Shown piece by piece: positions 36,028-44,631 of a stretch of 64,000 nt of DNA. Source of the stretch: Pseudomonadota bacterium (GTDB lineage Bacteria > Pseudomonadota > Gammaproteobacteria > Burkholderiales > Thiobacillaceae); assembly GCA_029558905.1 (NCBI GenBank), contig JAKQCX010000035.1, positions 124,001 through 188,000 on the forward strand, given 5' to 3'. The position numbers and the translations under genes were made by a program. Every line of letters starts with the position of its first letter. Positions within the stretch are counted from its first letter, which is position 1. Below the pieces are notes generated by a model. It saw only the letters and a program-made list of their open reading frames with translations, ran no database searches and was not told the DNA's origin.

Positions 36028-36702
36028 ATGGACTCCGTGATGCGGCTTGCCCTCTTCGATCTGGACAACACCCTGCTGGCCGGGGACTCGGACTTCGAAT
36101 GGGCCCAATACCTGATCGAACGCGGCGTGCTGGACGGCGAAGTCCATGCCGCGCGCAACCAGACCTTCTACGACCAATACAAGGCCGGCACCCTGGATAT
36201 CCACGAGTTCCTGGATTTCCAGCTCAAGCCCCTGGCGCGGCATGACCGCGCCCAGCTGGATGCCTGGCACACCGATTTCATGCAGCGCAAGGTGCTGCCC
36301 ATGGTGGCAGCCGGCACCCGAGCGCTGCTGGACAGGCACAGGGAACACATACGCATCATCATCACCGCCACCAACAGCTTCGTCACGGCGCCGATCGCCC
36401 ACCATCTGGGGGTGGAACACCTGATCGCCACCGAGCCGGAGCAGCATGCCGGACGGTTCACGGGGCGGGTCGCGGGTATCCCTGCCTTCAAGGATGGCAA
36501 AGTGGCACGCCTGGAACAGTGGCTGGCGAACCGGGGCAGTGCCTGGGCCATGGTGCAGGAAAGCTGGTTTTACAGCGACTCCATCAATGACCTCCCCCTG
36601 CTGGCGCTGGTGCACCATCCCGTGGCGGTCGATCCGGACACCGCCCTGCGGGCCCATGCCGCGCGGCACGCCTGGCCGGTCATCAGCCTGCGCGGAAGCT
36701 GA
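36028..36702 (+). CDS. HAD-superfamily phosphatase, subfamily IB
   Basis: 224 aa. Motif I LFDLDNTLLAGDSD (nucleophile Asp about residue 11), motif II IIITATNSF and the motif IV region YSDSINDLPLL are all intact, as in SerB-like HAD-IB phosphatases of the CicA/HisB-N-related type. The helical cap lies between. ATG at 36028, with a second in-frame ATG at 36040. Divergent from the CbiM-like gene. Substrate unknown. Confidence 0.85.
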   Translation: MDSVMRLALFDLDNTLLAGDSDFEWAQYLIERGVLDGEVHAARNQTFYDQYKAGTLDIHEFLDFQLKPLARHDRAQLDAWHTDFMQRKVLPMVAAGTRALLDRHREHIRIIITATNSFVTAPIAHHLGVEHLIATEPEQHAGRFTGRVAGIPAFKDGKVARLEQWLANRGSAWAMVQESWFYSDSINDLPLLALVHHPVAVDPDTALRAHAARHAWPVISLRGS

Positions 36703-36868
36703 GCCCACGCCACTGGCGCCTCGCTGCGCTGGAGGCAGCGGGCCTGGGCGGCACCCGCCCGGGGCCGGCGGGAATGAGGCCCACACCATGCAGGGGGTGT
36801 TTTCTTACTTGCCGGGATGCGCATATGATGAAACGCACCTTCCCCAAACCAAAGCAAGGAGACAGACC

Positions 36869-37891
36869 ATGAAAGTGCAGGCCTCACTTGTCGCGCTGAC
36901 GCTGATGCTGGGAACGGTGTTCGGGCCTCCTGCCCGCGCCGCCGATGCCATCGTCATCAAGTTCTCCCATGTGGTGGCCCCCAACACGCCCAAGGGCAAG
37001 GCCGCGGATTACTTCAAGAAACTTGCCGAGGAACGTACCAAGGGCCGGGTGAAGGTGGAGGTGTATCCCAACTCCCAGCTCTACAAGGACCGCGAGGAAA
37101 TCGAGGCCCTGCAGCTGGGAGCCGTACAGATGCTGGCCCCCAGCCTGTCCAAGTTCGGTCCCCTGGGCGTGCGTGCCTTTGAATTGTTCGACCTGCCCTA
37201 TATCTTCCCCAACAAGGAGACCCTGTACCGGGTCATGGACGGGGAGATCGGCAAGAAGCTGTTCAAACTGCTCGAACCCAAGGGCATCATCGGGCTGGAA
37301 TACTGGGACAACGGTTTCAAGCACATGAGCGCCAACAGGCCTTTGCGCAAGGTGGAGGACTTCAAGGGGCTGAAGATGCGCATCCAGTCCTCCAAGGTAC
37401 TGGAAGCCCAGATGAAGGCCCTGGGAGCCAATCCACAGGTGATGGCCTTCTCCGAGGTCTATTCCGCCCTGCAGCAGGGCGTGGTGGATGGTACGGAAAA
37501 CCCCATCTCCAACCTCTACACCCAGAAGATGCACGAGGTGCAGAAACACCTGACCCTGTCGCAGCATGGCTATCTGGGCTACGCCGTCATCGTCAACAAG
37601 AACTTCTGGAATGGCCTGCCCGACGACCTGCGCAAGACCCTGGAAAAGGCCATGCAGGACGCCACGCGCTACGAGCGCGAGATCGCCCAGAAGGAAAACG
37701 ACGATGCCCTGGCCGCGGTGCGCAAGGCCGGCACCACCGAGGTTTATCTGTTGCCCCTGCAGGAGCGCCTGAATTGGTGGAAGGTCCTGCTGCCGGTACA
37801 CAGGGAGTTCGAAGACAAGATCGGGCGTGACCTGATCCAGGCGGCCTATCGTGTGGCCGCGGATGTCGAAAGGGAGGGCAAGGACAAGTAG
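36869..37891 (+). CDS. dctP: TRAP transporter substrate-binding protein
   Basis: 340 aa DctP-type binding protein. Signal peptide to ARAADAI, then IKFSHVVAPNTPKGKAADYFK, and LKMRIQSS with the conserved Arg that grips a carboxylate (about residue 171), plus SEVYSALQQGVVDGTENP. ATG at 36869 behind AAGGAGA. It heads a dctPQM operon. C4-dicarboxylates are the classic ligands of this family but the true ligand is unverified. Confidence 0.93.
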   Translation: MKVQASLVALTLMLGTVFGPPARAADAIVIKFSHVVAPNTPKGKAADYFKKLAEERTKGRVKVEVYPNSQLYKDREEIEALQLGAVQMLAPSLSKFGPLGVRAFELFDLPYIFPNKETLYRVMDGEIGKKLFKLLEPKGIIGLEYWDNGFKHMSANRPLRKVEDFKGLKMRIQSSKVLEAQMKALGANPQVMAFSEVYSALQQGVVDGTENPISNLYTQKMHEVQKHLTLSQHGYLGYAVIVNKNFWNGLPDDLRKTLEKAMQDATRYEREIAQKENDDALAAVRKAGTTEVYLLPLQERLNWWKVLLPVHREFEDKIGRDLIQAAYRVAADVEREGKDK

Positions 37892-37908
37892 ACCCGCGGG
37901 GGATCGAC

Positions 37909-38433
37909 ATGATCAACCGTGTGCTGGACCGCCTGGAGGAGTGGCTGATCCTCTCCTTCATGGCGGTGGCCACCCTCACCACCTTCGTGTCCGTGGCCCT
38001 GCGCTATGTCATGGGCACGGGCTTCACCTGGGCCACGGAACTCACCATCTACCTGTTCATCTGGATGGCCAAGTTCGGCGCCGCCTATGGCGTGCGCACC
38101 GGCATCCATGTGGGCGTGGACTATGTGGTGGAACGCGCGAAAGGCAGGACACGCACCGCCCTGATCAGTACCGGCCTGGGACTGGGGATCCTGTTCACGG
38201 GTGTGGTGGCCTTTCTGGGGGGGCGCTGGGTAGTGTTCGTCCACGGCACGGGACAGGTGTCGCCGGACCTGGAATGGCCCATGTGGATCATCTATCTGGC
38301 CATCCCCCTGGGCTCCGGCCTCATGTGCTACCGCTTCATCCAGGCCCTGGCAGGATTCCTGCGTACCGGCGATACCGTCAACGCCGGTCCGAGCCATGAA
38401 TATCGCGAGGCCACGGGCAAGGAGCCGCCATGA
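37909..38433 (+). CDS. dctQ: TRAP transporter small permease
   Basis: 174 aa with four helices; WATELTIYLFIWMAKFGAAYGVRTGIHVGVD is the hallmark DctQ segment. Starts 17 bp behind dctP and overlaps dctM by 4 bp. Confidence 0.93.
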   Translation: MINRVLDRLEEWLILSFMAVATLTTFVSVALRYVMGTGFTWATELTIYLFIWMAKFGAAYGVRTGIHVGVDYVVERAKGRTRTALISTGLGLGILFTGVVAFLGGRWVVFVHGTGQVSPDLEWPMWIIYLAIPLGSGLMCYRFIQALAGFLRTGDTVNAGPSHEYREATGKEPP

Positions 38434-39764
38434 CCGCACTCATCATCATGATCATCCTGATGCTGCTGCTCATCACCGGCACCCCCATCTCCATTGCCCT
38501 GGGCATGACGGTGCTGGCCTTCCTGGTGTTCTTCTCGTCCTTCGACATGGTGACGGTGAACATCATCTCCCAGCGCCTGTTCACCGGCCTGGAAAGCTTC
38601 GCCATCATGGCCGTACCCTTCTTCGTGCTGGCCGGCGCCTTCCTCACCGATGGCGGCGTGGCCCGCCGCATCATCAATTTTGCCGTGAACCTGGTGGGCT
38701 GGATGCCGGGCGGCTTGGCCATGGCCTCGGTGCTGGCCTGTGCCTTTTTCGCCACCATGTCGGGTTCCAGTCCCGCCACCGTCATGGCCATCGGCTCCAT
38801 CATGCTGCCGGCCATGATGCAACAGGGCTACCCCAAGGGGTTCAGCACCGCCGTCATCGCCAGCTCCGGCAGCCTGGGCATTCTCATCCCGCCCTCCATC
38901 GTGCTCATCATCTACGCCGTGGCCACTTCCGAGTCCGCCGGCAAGCTGTTCGTGGCCGGGGTGGTGCCGGGTATCCTGCTGGCCATGGTGCTCATGGGCA
39001 CGACCTTGTTCTACGCCAAGAAGCACAACTTTCCCACCGTGCCCCGCGCCAGCTTCAAGGAGGTGGTCAAATCCTTTGTGGATTCCTTCTGGGGCCTGAT
39101 GCTGGTGGTCATCGTCCTGGGCGGCATCTACGGTGGCATCTTCACCCCCACGGAGGCGGCGGCGGTATCGGCGGTCTATGCCTTTGTGTGCGCCGTCTTC
39201 ATCTACCGCAGCCTGCCTCCGCGGGATATCGGCAAGGTGCTTTTGCACGCGGCCAATACTTCGGCCATGCTGATGTACATCATCACCAACGCCATATTGT
39301 TCAACTTTCTCCTCACCTCGGAGCAGATCCCCCAGACCCTGGCCCAGTGGGTGACGGACCAGAACCTGGTGGCCTGGCAATTCCTCATCGTGGTGAACCT
39401 GGTCCTGCTGCTGGCGGGCCAGTTCATGGAACCCAGTTCCATCATCCTCATCCTCGCGCCCCTGTTCCTGCCCATTGCCCACCATCTGGGCATCGATCCC
39501 ATCCACCTGGGCATCATCATGACCGTCAACATGGAAATCGGCATGCTCACGCCGCCGGTTGGCCTCAATCTCTATGTCGCCAGCCACCTGTCCAAGATGG
39601 GCCTGACCGCGGTGAGTCGCGCAGCCCTGCCCTTCGTGGGCGTGATGCTGATCTACCTCATGCTCATCACCTACGTGCCGGAAATCAGCCTATGGCTGGT
39701 GGACCTGCTCTATCCGGACGCGGTCTCCACCGCCCCTGCGACAGCCGGGCAGGTGTTCGACTGA
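38430..39764 (+). CDS. dctM: TRAP transporter large permease
   Basis: 444 aa with about twelve helices. Family segments are visible: GLESFAIMAVPFFVLAGAF, FATMSGSSPATVMAIG, IASSGSLGILIPPSIVLIIYAV, and MEIGMLTPPVGLNLYV near the end. Uses the sodium gradient with DctQ to import ligands delivered by DctP. Small hairpin TTGCCG-TTT-CGGCAA (39782-39796) follows the stop. Confidence 0.94.
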   Translation: MTALIIMIILMLLLITGTPISIALGMTVLAFLVFFSSFDMVTVNIISQRLFTGLESFAIMAVPFFVLAGAFLTDGGVARRIINFAVNLVGWMPGGLAMASVLACAFFATMSGSSPATVMAIGSIMLPAMMQQGYPKGFSTAVIASSGSLGILIPPSIVLIIYAVATSESAGKLFVAGVVPGILLAMVLMGTTLFYAKKHNFPTVPRASFKEVVKSFVDSFWGLMLVVIVLGGIYGGIFTPTEAAAVSAVYAFVCAVFIYRSLPPRDIGKVLLHAANTSAMLMYIITNAILFNFLLTSEQIPQTLAQWVTDQNLVAWQFLIVVNLVLLLAGQFMEPSSIILILAPLFLPIAHHLGIDPIHLGIIMTVNMEIGMLTPPVGLNLYVASHLSKMGLTAVSRAALPFVGVMLIYLMLITYVPEISLWLVDLLYPDAVSTAPATAGQVFD

Positions 39765-39827
39765 CCGCCCGGTCTCCCTTGTTGCCGTTTCGGCAATAAA
39801 TGGTAAGTTGTGAAGACGCTCACTGTC

Positions 39828-39849
39828 TTATCCAGGGATAGTGGGATAA
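39828..39849 (+). promoter_or_regulatory. Inverted repeat upstream of the repeat-protein gene
   Basis: TTATCC (39828-39833) and GGATAA (39844-39849) form a 6-bp palindrome with a 10-bp spacer, within an AT-richer leader about 90 bp before the start. Candidate operator; the cognate regulator is unknown. Confidence 0.4.
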
Positions 39850-39940
39850 AGTGCGGGAGCTGATGCAATTTCGATCATTTCGTACCTCTGTCACAGCATT
39901 TCGTGCCCATTTCTTCATAACCCATCATCAGGAGTCCATG

Positions 39941-41374
39941 ATGCGTAAAACCCTTGTTTCCCTGAGCGCCGTGAGCGCTGCCCTCATGTGCGCGGGCCTG
40001 ATCAACGCCCATGCCGCGGGAACCTTCTACGACCCCACCAATGAGGCCAGCGGATCCGGCAAGACCGTCGGCTACGAGTTGTACAAGACCATCGGCTGCC
40101 CGGGCCAGGGTCTGCTGGACAGGGGTTGCCAGGTTCAGCAGCCCGTTGCCAAGCCCACCCCACCCGTCAAGCCGGCGCCGGTCGTCGAAAAGGCCGCGCC
40201 TGCCTGCCCGCTGCCCCCTGGGGCCGTCTCGGGCGACAAGATCCCTTCCAATGCCAAGGCGGGTGAGTGCTTCGCCAAGGTGGTGCGACCTGCCACGTTC
40301 CGTACCGAGACCGTGCGCAAGCTCGTGAAGGAAGCCAGCGAGCGTATCGAAACCGTGCCGGCCCAATATGAAACCGTGAAGGAAAAGGTGGTGGTGAAGG
40401 AGGCGGGCGAGCGCATCGAGATCCTGCCTCCCGTCTACAAGGCCGTGAAGGTGCGCGTGCAGAGCGAAGAGGTCCAGGAAGTGGTGCCCGCCGTCTACGG
40501 CATGGTCAAGGAACGCGTGCTGGTGAAAGAAGCCAGCACCCGTCTGGAAGAAGTACCCGCGGTATATGAGGAAGTGCAGGAAAAGGTCATGGTGAAGCCG
40601 GCCAGCCGCAACGCCATCGAGGTGCCGGCCGTGTATGAGACCGTGACCGAGCGCAAACTGGTGCGGGAGGCCTACACCACCTGGAAGCCCGGCACGCAGA
40701 CCGCCATCCAGCGCCTCGATCCGACCACGGGCGAGATCATGTGTCTGGTGGAGGTACCTGCCGAATATCAGGATGTGACCCGTCAGGTACTGAAGACACC
40801 GGCCTCCGTGCGCTACGAGGACATTCCGGCGGAATACCAGACCGTGACCAAGACCGTGCTGAAGACCCCGGCCACCACCCGTACCGTGGAGATCCCCGCG
40901 GAGTATGCCGAGCGTGAGGTCGAGAAACTGATCACACCGGCCACGACCGTCACCAAGGTGGTGCCCGTGGATTACGAGCGCGAAATCATGACCATGGTGC
41001 AGCCCGCCACCGAGAAGCGCATCCCCGTGCCAGCCGAGTACACCGAGCGGGAGGTGACCAAGCTGGTGGCACCCGCCAAGGAAGTGCGTGTCGCCATCCC
41101 CGCCGAGTATGCCGACGTGCCCCAGGAGGTCCTGGTATGCCCGGTGCAGGAGTACTGGACCCAGGTGTTGTGCGACGTGAACGCCACACCCGCCAAGATC
41201 ACGGAAATCCAGAAGGCCCTCAAGGCCGCCGGTTTCGACCCCGGCGGCGAGACGGGTAACCTGGATGCCGCCACCATGCGTGCGGTGGGTGAATTCCAGA
41301 AGTCCAAGGGTCTGCCCGTGGATGGCTACCTGGGCATCGAAACCGTCAAGGCCCTGGGGGTATCTCCCAACTGA
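39941..41374 (+). CDS. Periplasmic tandem-repeat protein with peptidoglycan-binding domain
   Basis: 477 aa. Signal peptide to INAHAAG, a Pro-rich segment (residues 65-85), then about twelve copies of a 22-24 residue repeat over residues 113-403 with the core [VI]PAxYxxV...VLVKxAS.R.E. Copies include VPAVYGMVKERVLVKEAST and IPAEYQTVTKTVLKTPATT. The C-terminal 60 residues form a PG_binding_1 domain (IQKALKAAGFDPGG, TMRAVGEFQKSKGLPVDGYLG). ATG at 39941 is favoured over 39938 by GGAG spacing. Probably a wall-bound fibrous protein; the repeat family is not one I can name. Confidence 0.8.
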   Translation: MRKTLVSLSAVSAALMCAGLINAHAAGTFYDPTNEASGSGKTVGYELYKTIGCPGQGLLDRGCQVQQPVAKPTPPVKPAPVVEKAAPACPLPPGAVSGDKIPSNAKAGECFAKVVRPATFRTETVRKLVKEASERIETVPAQYETVKEKVVVKEAGERIEILPPVYKAVKVRVQSEEVQEVVPAVYGMVKERVLVKEASTRLEEVPAVYEEVQEKVMVKPASRNAIEVPAVYETVTERKLVREAYTTWKPGTQTAIQRLDPTTGEIMCLVEVPAEYQDVTRQVLKTPASVRYEDIPAEYQTVTKTVLKTPATTRTVEIPAEYAEREVEKLITPATTVTKVVPVDYEREIMTMVQPATEKRIPVPAEYTEREVTKLVAPAKEVRVAIPAEYADVPQEVLVCPVQEYWTQVLCDVNATPAKITEIQKALKAAGFDPGGETGNLDAATMRAVGEFQKSKGLPVDGYLGIETVKALGVSPN

Positions 41375-41413
41375 CTCCTGACCGGGACCCCAGCCCCGTG
41401 AACCGGGGGAAAA

Positions 41414-41442
41414 ACGGCGCGGCATCTGCCGCGCCGTTTTTT
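41414..41442. terminator. Rho-independent terminator (bidirectional)
   Basis: ACGGCGCGGC-ATCT-GCCGCGCCGT is a perfect 10-bp stem with a T6 run behind it on the plus strand and, as A-run GAAAAA in front, a T5 run on the minus strand. It ends the repeat-protein gene and also the opposing manC transcript. Confidence 0.9.
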
Positions 41443-41464
41443 ATTCTTCTGTCCTGCAAGCCCA

Positions 41465-41665
41465 TCAAGCTTCGGCAGCGTCCTCCCTCGTCTCGCACAT
41501 GCCGGCCTCCGGCACGGAGGAGGCGTGTGGATCTTCCGGTCCGACCCGTTCCCGCCGGCGCTTTTCCCGCTCCACCCTGGACCGGAATTGGGGTGTGCGC
41601 ACCGCCTTGGCTACCGGGTCGCGAGGCCGACGGGGCGGGCCCGAAGCACGTTTCGATCCCCGCAC
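41465..41665 (-). CDS. Small basic protein resembling ArfA (ribosome rescue factor A)
   Basis: 66 aa from GTG at 41665, 3 bp behind the manC stop and thus translationally coupled. Residues 15-40 (DPVAKAVRTPQFRSRVEREK then basic) parallel the E. coli ArfA core, where [21 protein letters not shown] is known: the pattern F-R-x-R-V-E-basic is shared. As in arfA, the 3' coding part folds into a hairpin (41496-41529). Known arfA mRNA is cut by RNase III in such a hairpin, so the product is made without a stop codon and is sensitive to tmRNA. This is a candidate, not proven; it has no other gene in the same region for comparison. Confidence 0.5.
   Translation of the reverse strand: MRGSKRASGPPRRPRDPVAKAVRTPQFRSRVEREKRRRERVGPEDPHASSVPEAGMCETREDAAEA
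41496..41529 (-). other. Imperfect hairpin inside the ArfA-like reading frame
   Basis: CACA-t-GCC-gg-CCTCC-GGCAC-GGAGG-a-GGC-g-TGTG: twelve base pairs with small bulges and a 5-nt loop. It covers roughly codons 46-56 of the small ORF. Position matches the RNase III site known in arfA messages; the role here is inferred. Confidence 0.5.
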
Positions 41666-41668
41666 GGC

Positions 41669-43084
41669 CTAATCCCGTTTGTAGATGTCTTCAAAGCGCA
41701 CGATATCGTCTTCGCCCAGATAGCTGCCAGACTGTACCTCGATGAGGTGCAGAGGCAGCTTGCCCGGGTTGTCCAGACGGTGGGTGGAACCCAGGGGAAT
41801 GTAGGTGGACTGGTTCTCCGACAGGATCATGACCCGGTCGTCGCAGGTGACCCGGGCGGTACCGGACACCACCACCCAGTGCTCGGCACGATGATGGTGC
41901 ATCTGCAGAGAGAGCTTTTCACCGGGCTTGACCATGATGCGCTTGACCTGGAATCGCTCACCCGCATCGATGCCCTCGTACCAGCCCCAAGGGCGGTAGA
42001 CGCGGGTATGGAACTCATGCTCGCTGCGCCCGCTGCGCTTCAGGTGTTCCACCACCTGCTTCACTTCCTGGGTCCGGTTGCGATCCGCCACCAGGACCGC
42101 ATCCGGCGTTTCCACGACGATGAGGTCGTGCACACCGATGGCGGCCACCATGCGGGATTCGGCGCGCACCAGGCTGTTGTGCACGTCCACCAGATGGACA
42201 TCACCCCGTGCCACATTGCCGGCGGCATCCTTGCCGCCCACGTCCCACAGCGCGGACCAGGCACCGATGTCGTTCCAGCCCATGCTGACGGGTACCACGG
42301 CGGCCCGTTTGGTGCGCTCCATGATCGCGTAGTCGATGGAGTCGGTGGGGCAGGCCGCGAACGTGTCCCTGTCCAGGCGACAGAAATCCAGGTCGTGCAC
42401 ACCGGCACGGAGGGACGCCTCGCAGGCACCGAGGATGTCCGGGCGGTGCTGCCGCAGCTCCTGGATGAACTGACTGCAACGGAACAGAAACATGCCGCTG
42501 TTCCAGAAATAGCCGCCCTCCGCCAGGAAGGTCTCCGCCTTGTCCCGTGACGGCTTTTCCACGAAGCGGGCCACACGATAGGCCCCGCCAACCTCCAGGG
42601 TCTCGCCCTGCTGGATGTAGCCATAGCCGGTCTCCGGCGCATCGGGCACGATGCCGAAGGTGGCAAGGCAGCCCGCCTCCACCGCCCGCAGGGCCGTGGC
42701 GATGGCGTTGTGGAAGGCGGCCACGTCACGGATCAGATGATCGGCTGGCAGCAGCAGCATCGTCGCCTCCGGGTCCTGCTGCAGCAGGTGCAGGGCGGCC
42801 ACGGCGGCGGCGGGCGCGGTATTGCGGCCCACGGGTTCCAGGAAGATGCCCGTGGCTTGCATGCCGATCTCCCGCAACTGCTCGGCGATGAGGAAACGGT
42901 GGTCGTCGTTGCAGATCACCAGAGGGGCGCCCATATCCGGCACACCGGACAGACGCAGCAGCGTCTCCTGCACCATGGTGCGCTCCCCGGCCAGGGGCAG
43001 GAGCTGTTTGGGCAGGGCGGCCCGCGACATGGGCCACAGGCGGGTACCGGAACCACCGGAAAGAATGACGGGATAGAGGCTCAT
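41669..43084 (-). CDS. manC: Mannose-1-phosphate guanylyltransferase / mannose-6-phosphate isomerase
   Basis: 471 aa bifunctional enzyme of the AlgA/XanB/CpsB type. The nucleotidyltransferase start SGGSGTRLWPMSRAALPKQLLPL is intact, FVEKPS lies mid-protein, and the C-terminal cupin isomerase has RPWGWYEGI and QMHHHRAEHWVVVSGTA. Makes GDP-mannose for surface polysaccharide. The ATG at 43084 begins SLYPVILSGG. First gene upstream of the small ArfA-like ORF; separated by 115 bp from rmlD. Confidence 0.95.
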   Translation of the reverse strand: MSLYPVILSGGSGTRLWPMSRAALPKQLLPLAGERTMVQETLLRLSGVPDMGAPLVICNDDHRFLIAEQLREIGMQATGIFLEPVGRNTAPAAAVAALHLLQQDPEATMLLLPADHLIRDVAAFHNAIATALRAVEAGCLATFGIVPDAPETGYGYIQQGETLEVGGAYRVARFVEKPSRDKAETFLAEGGYFWNSGMFLFRCSQFIQELRQHRPDILGACEASLRAGVHDLDFCRLDRDTFAACPTDSIDYAIMERTKRAAVVPVSMGWNDIGAWSALWDVGGKDAAGNVARGDVHLVDVHNSLVRAESRMVAAIGVHDLIVVETPDAVLVADRNRTQEVKQVVEHLKRSGRSEHEFHTRVYRPWGWYEGIDAGERFQVKRIMVKPGEKLSLQMHHHRAEHWVVVSGTARVTCDDRVMILSENQSTYIPLGSTHRLDNPGKLPLHLIEVQSGSYLGEDDIVRFEDIYKRD

Positions 43085-43198
43085 AGGGCTTTCTCTTGCA
43101 GGGTTCTGCTCCGTTGTTCCGGCGAATACCAGAAATCCATGGCATCCCGGTATACCGGCCCGCATCGGCGTGACATGCGACGGGATTCCATACCGGTC

Positions 43199-44092
43199 TT
43201 ATTCGGCCTTATCCAGACAAAGCTTGAGGGCGTCGCGCCAGGGCGGCAGGCGCAGGCCGAACACCCGTGCCAGCTTGCCGTTGTCCAGACGTGAATTCAG
43301 GGGACGGTGGGCCGGCGTGGGGTAGTCGGTGCTGGGAATGGGCAGCAAGCGCGGTGGTGCCGCCAAGCCCTCCCAATCCAGGATGGCCTGCGCGAAGCCA
43401 TACCAGGAGGTCTCGCCGGCATTGGTCATGTGATACACACCCCAGGGCTCCGGCCGGTCGGCGCCCCGCAAGGGCGAGGCCAACTGGGCCAGCACCTGGG
43501 CAGTGGCTTCCGCCAGGCCGCGGCACCAGGTGGGCGCGCCCACCTGGTCGTCGACGATCTTCAATTCCGGCCTCTCCCGCACCAGCCGGCGCATGGTGAG
43601 CAGGAAGTTGGTGCCCCGGGCACCGTACACCCAGGAAGTGCGAAAGATGAGATGGTGACAGCCGCTGGCGATGATGGCCTGCTCGCCGGCCAGCTTGGTG
43701 GCGCCGTAGACATTGACGGGAGCGGTGGGGTCATTCTCCTTCCAAGGCGAGATGCCGCCACCACCGAAAACGTAGTCCGTGGAGTAGTGCACCAGCAGGG
43801 CGCCGGATTTCGCCGCCGCCTCCGCCAGGATGCCGGGGGCCTCGGCATTCACCTTGCGGGCCAGATCCGGCTCGCGCTCCGCCTGGTCCACGGCGGTGTA
43901 GGCGGCCGGGTTGACGATGAGGCGGGGCCGGACCTCCGCCAGTGCGCGGCGGATGGCGTCCGGGTCCGCCAGATCCATGGCCCGGGAATCCATGGCCACC
44001 ACCTGGCCCAGGGTGGCCAGGGTACGGTGCAGTTCCCAGCCCACCTGACCGTTGGCGCCGGTGAGCAGGATGCGGGTCGGCGGGGCGTTCAC
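43199..44092 (-). CDS. rmlD: dTDP-4-dehydrorhamnose reductase
   Basis: 297 aa short-chain reductase: LLTGANGQVGWEL (NADPH site), YSTDYVFGG, and YGATKLAGE with the YxxxK pair. The GTG start at 44092 overlaps the rmlC stop by 3 bp (GTGA). Last step of dTDP-L-rhamnose synthesis. Confidence 0.95.
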   Translation of the reverse strand: MNAPPTRILLTGANGQVGWELHRTLATLGQVVAMDSRAMDLADPDAIRRALAEVRPRLIVNPAAYTAVDQAEREPDLARKVNAEAPGILAEAAAKSGALLVHYSTDYVFGGGGISPWKENDPTAPVNVYGATKLAGEQAIIASGCHHLIFRTSWVYGARGTNFLLTMRRLVRERPELKIVDDQVGAPTWCRGLAEATAQVLAQLASPLRGADRPEPWGVYHMTNAGETSWYGFAQAILDWEGLAAPPRLLPIPSTDYPTPAHRPLNSRLDNGKLARVFGLRLPPWRDALKLCLDKAE

Positions 44093-44631
44093 GGATAGAC
44101 CTCCGCATCCTTGAGGCAGGGTTGGCCCTGGTCCTTGGCAGAAAGTGTGGGCACGCCCTGCAGGGGCCATTGCACGCCGATGTCCGGGTCGTCCCAGCGG
44201 ATGCCCCGGTCCCATTCCGGCGCATAGTAGGCGCTGGCCTTGTAGAGGAAATCGGCTGTGTCCGACAGCACCAGGAAGCCATGGCCGAAGCCCGGGGGGA
44301 TCCACAGCATGCGATGGTTGTCGGCGGAGAGTTCATAACCTACCCACTTGCCGAAACGAGGAGAGGACCGCCGCAGGTCCACGGCCACGTCGAACACCGC
44401 GCCGCTCACCACGCGCACCAGCTTGCCCTGGGGCTGATGGAGTTGGTAATGCAGGCCCCTCAACACCCCCTGGGCGGAGCGGGAGTGGTTGTCCTGCACG
44501 AAGTCCAGGTCCAGGCCCAGGCTGGCAAAACTGTTCCGGTTCCAGCTTTCCAGGAAGAAGCCCCGGGCATCGCCGAACACCTTGGGTTCCAGCAACAGCA
44601 CGTCGGGGAGCCCGGTCTCGATGACCCGCAT
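44089..44631 (-). CDS. rmlC: dTDP-4-dehydrorhamnose 3,5-epimerase
   Basis: 180 aa cupin. RGFFLESWN, VLRGLHYQLHQPQGKLVRV with the catalytic His, and IPPGFGHGFLVLS mark RmlC; size is typical (about 180). Overlaps rmlA by 1 bp and rmlD by 3-4 bp, in the order rmlB-A-C-D on this strand. Confidence 0.96.
   Translation of the reverse strand: MRVIETGLPDVLLLEPKVFGDARGFFLESWNRNSFASLGLDLDFVQDNHSRSAQGVLRGLHYQLHQPQGKLVRVVSGAVFDVAVDLRRSSPRFGKWVGYELSADNHRMLWIPPGFGHGFLVLSDTADFLYKASAYYAPEWDRGIRWDDPDIGVQWPLQGVPTLSAKDQGQPCLKDAEVYP

Noticed and set aside
38328-39587. 419-codon minus-strand frame over dctM
   Set aside because: Histidine/Asp/Gly-rich antisense of hydrophobic helices; a known artefact.
40280-41150. 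CRISPR or DNA repeat array
   Set aside because: The repeat is at protein level with codon variation and 66-72 bp units; no identical repeats or spacers.
39875-41425. 516-codon minus-strand frame over the repeat protein
   Set aside because: Antisense of the repeat array; the plus strand has signal peptide, ribosome site and a terminator.
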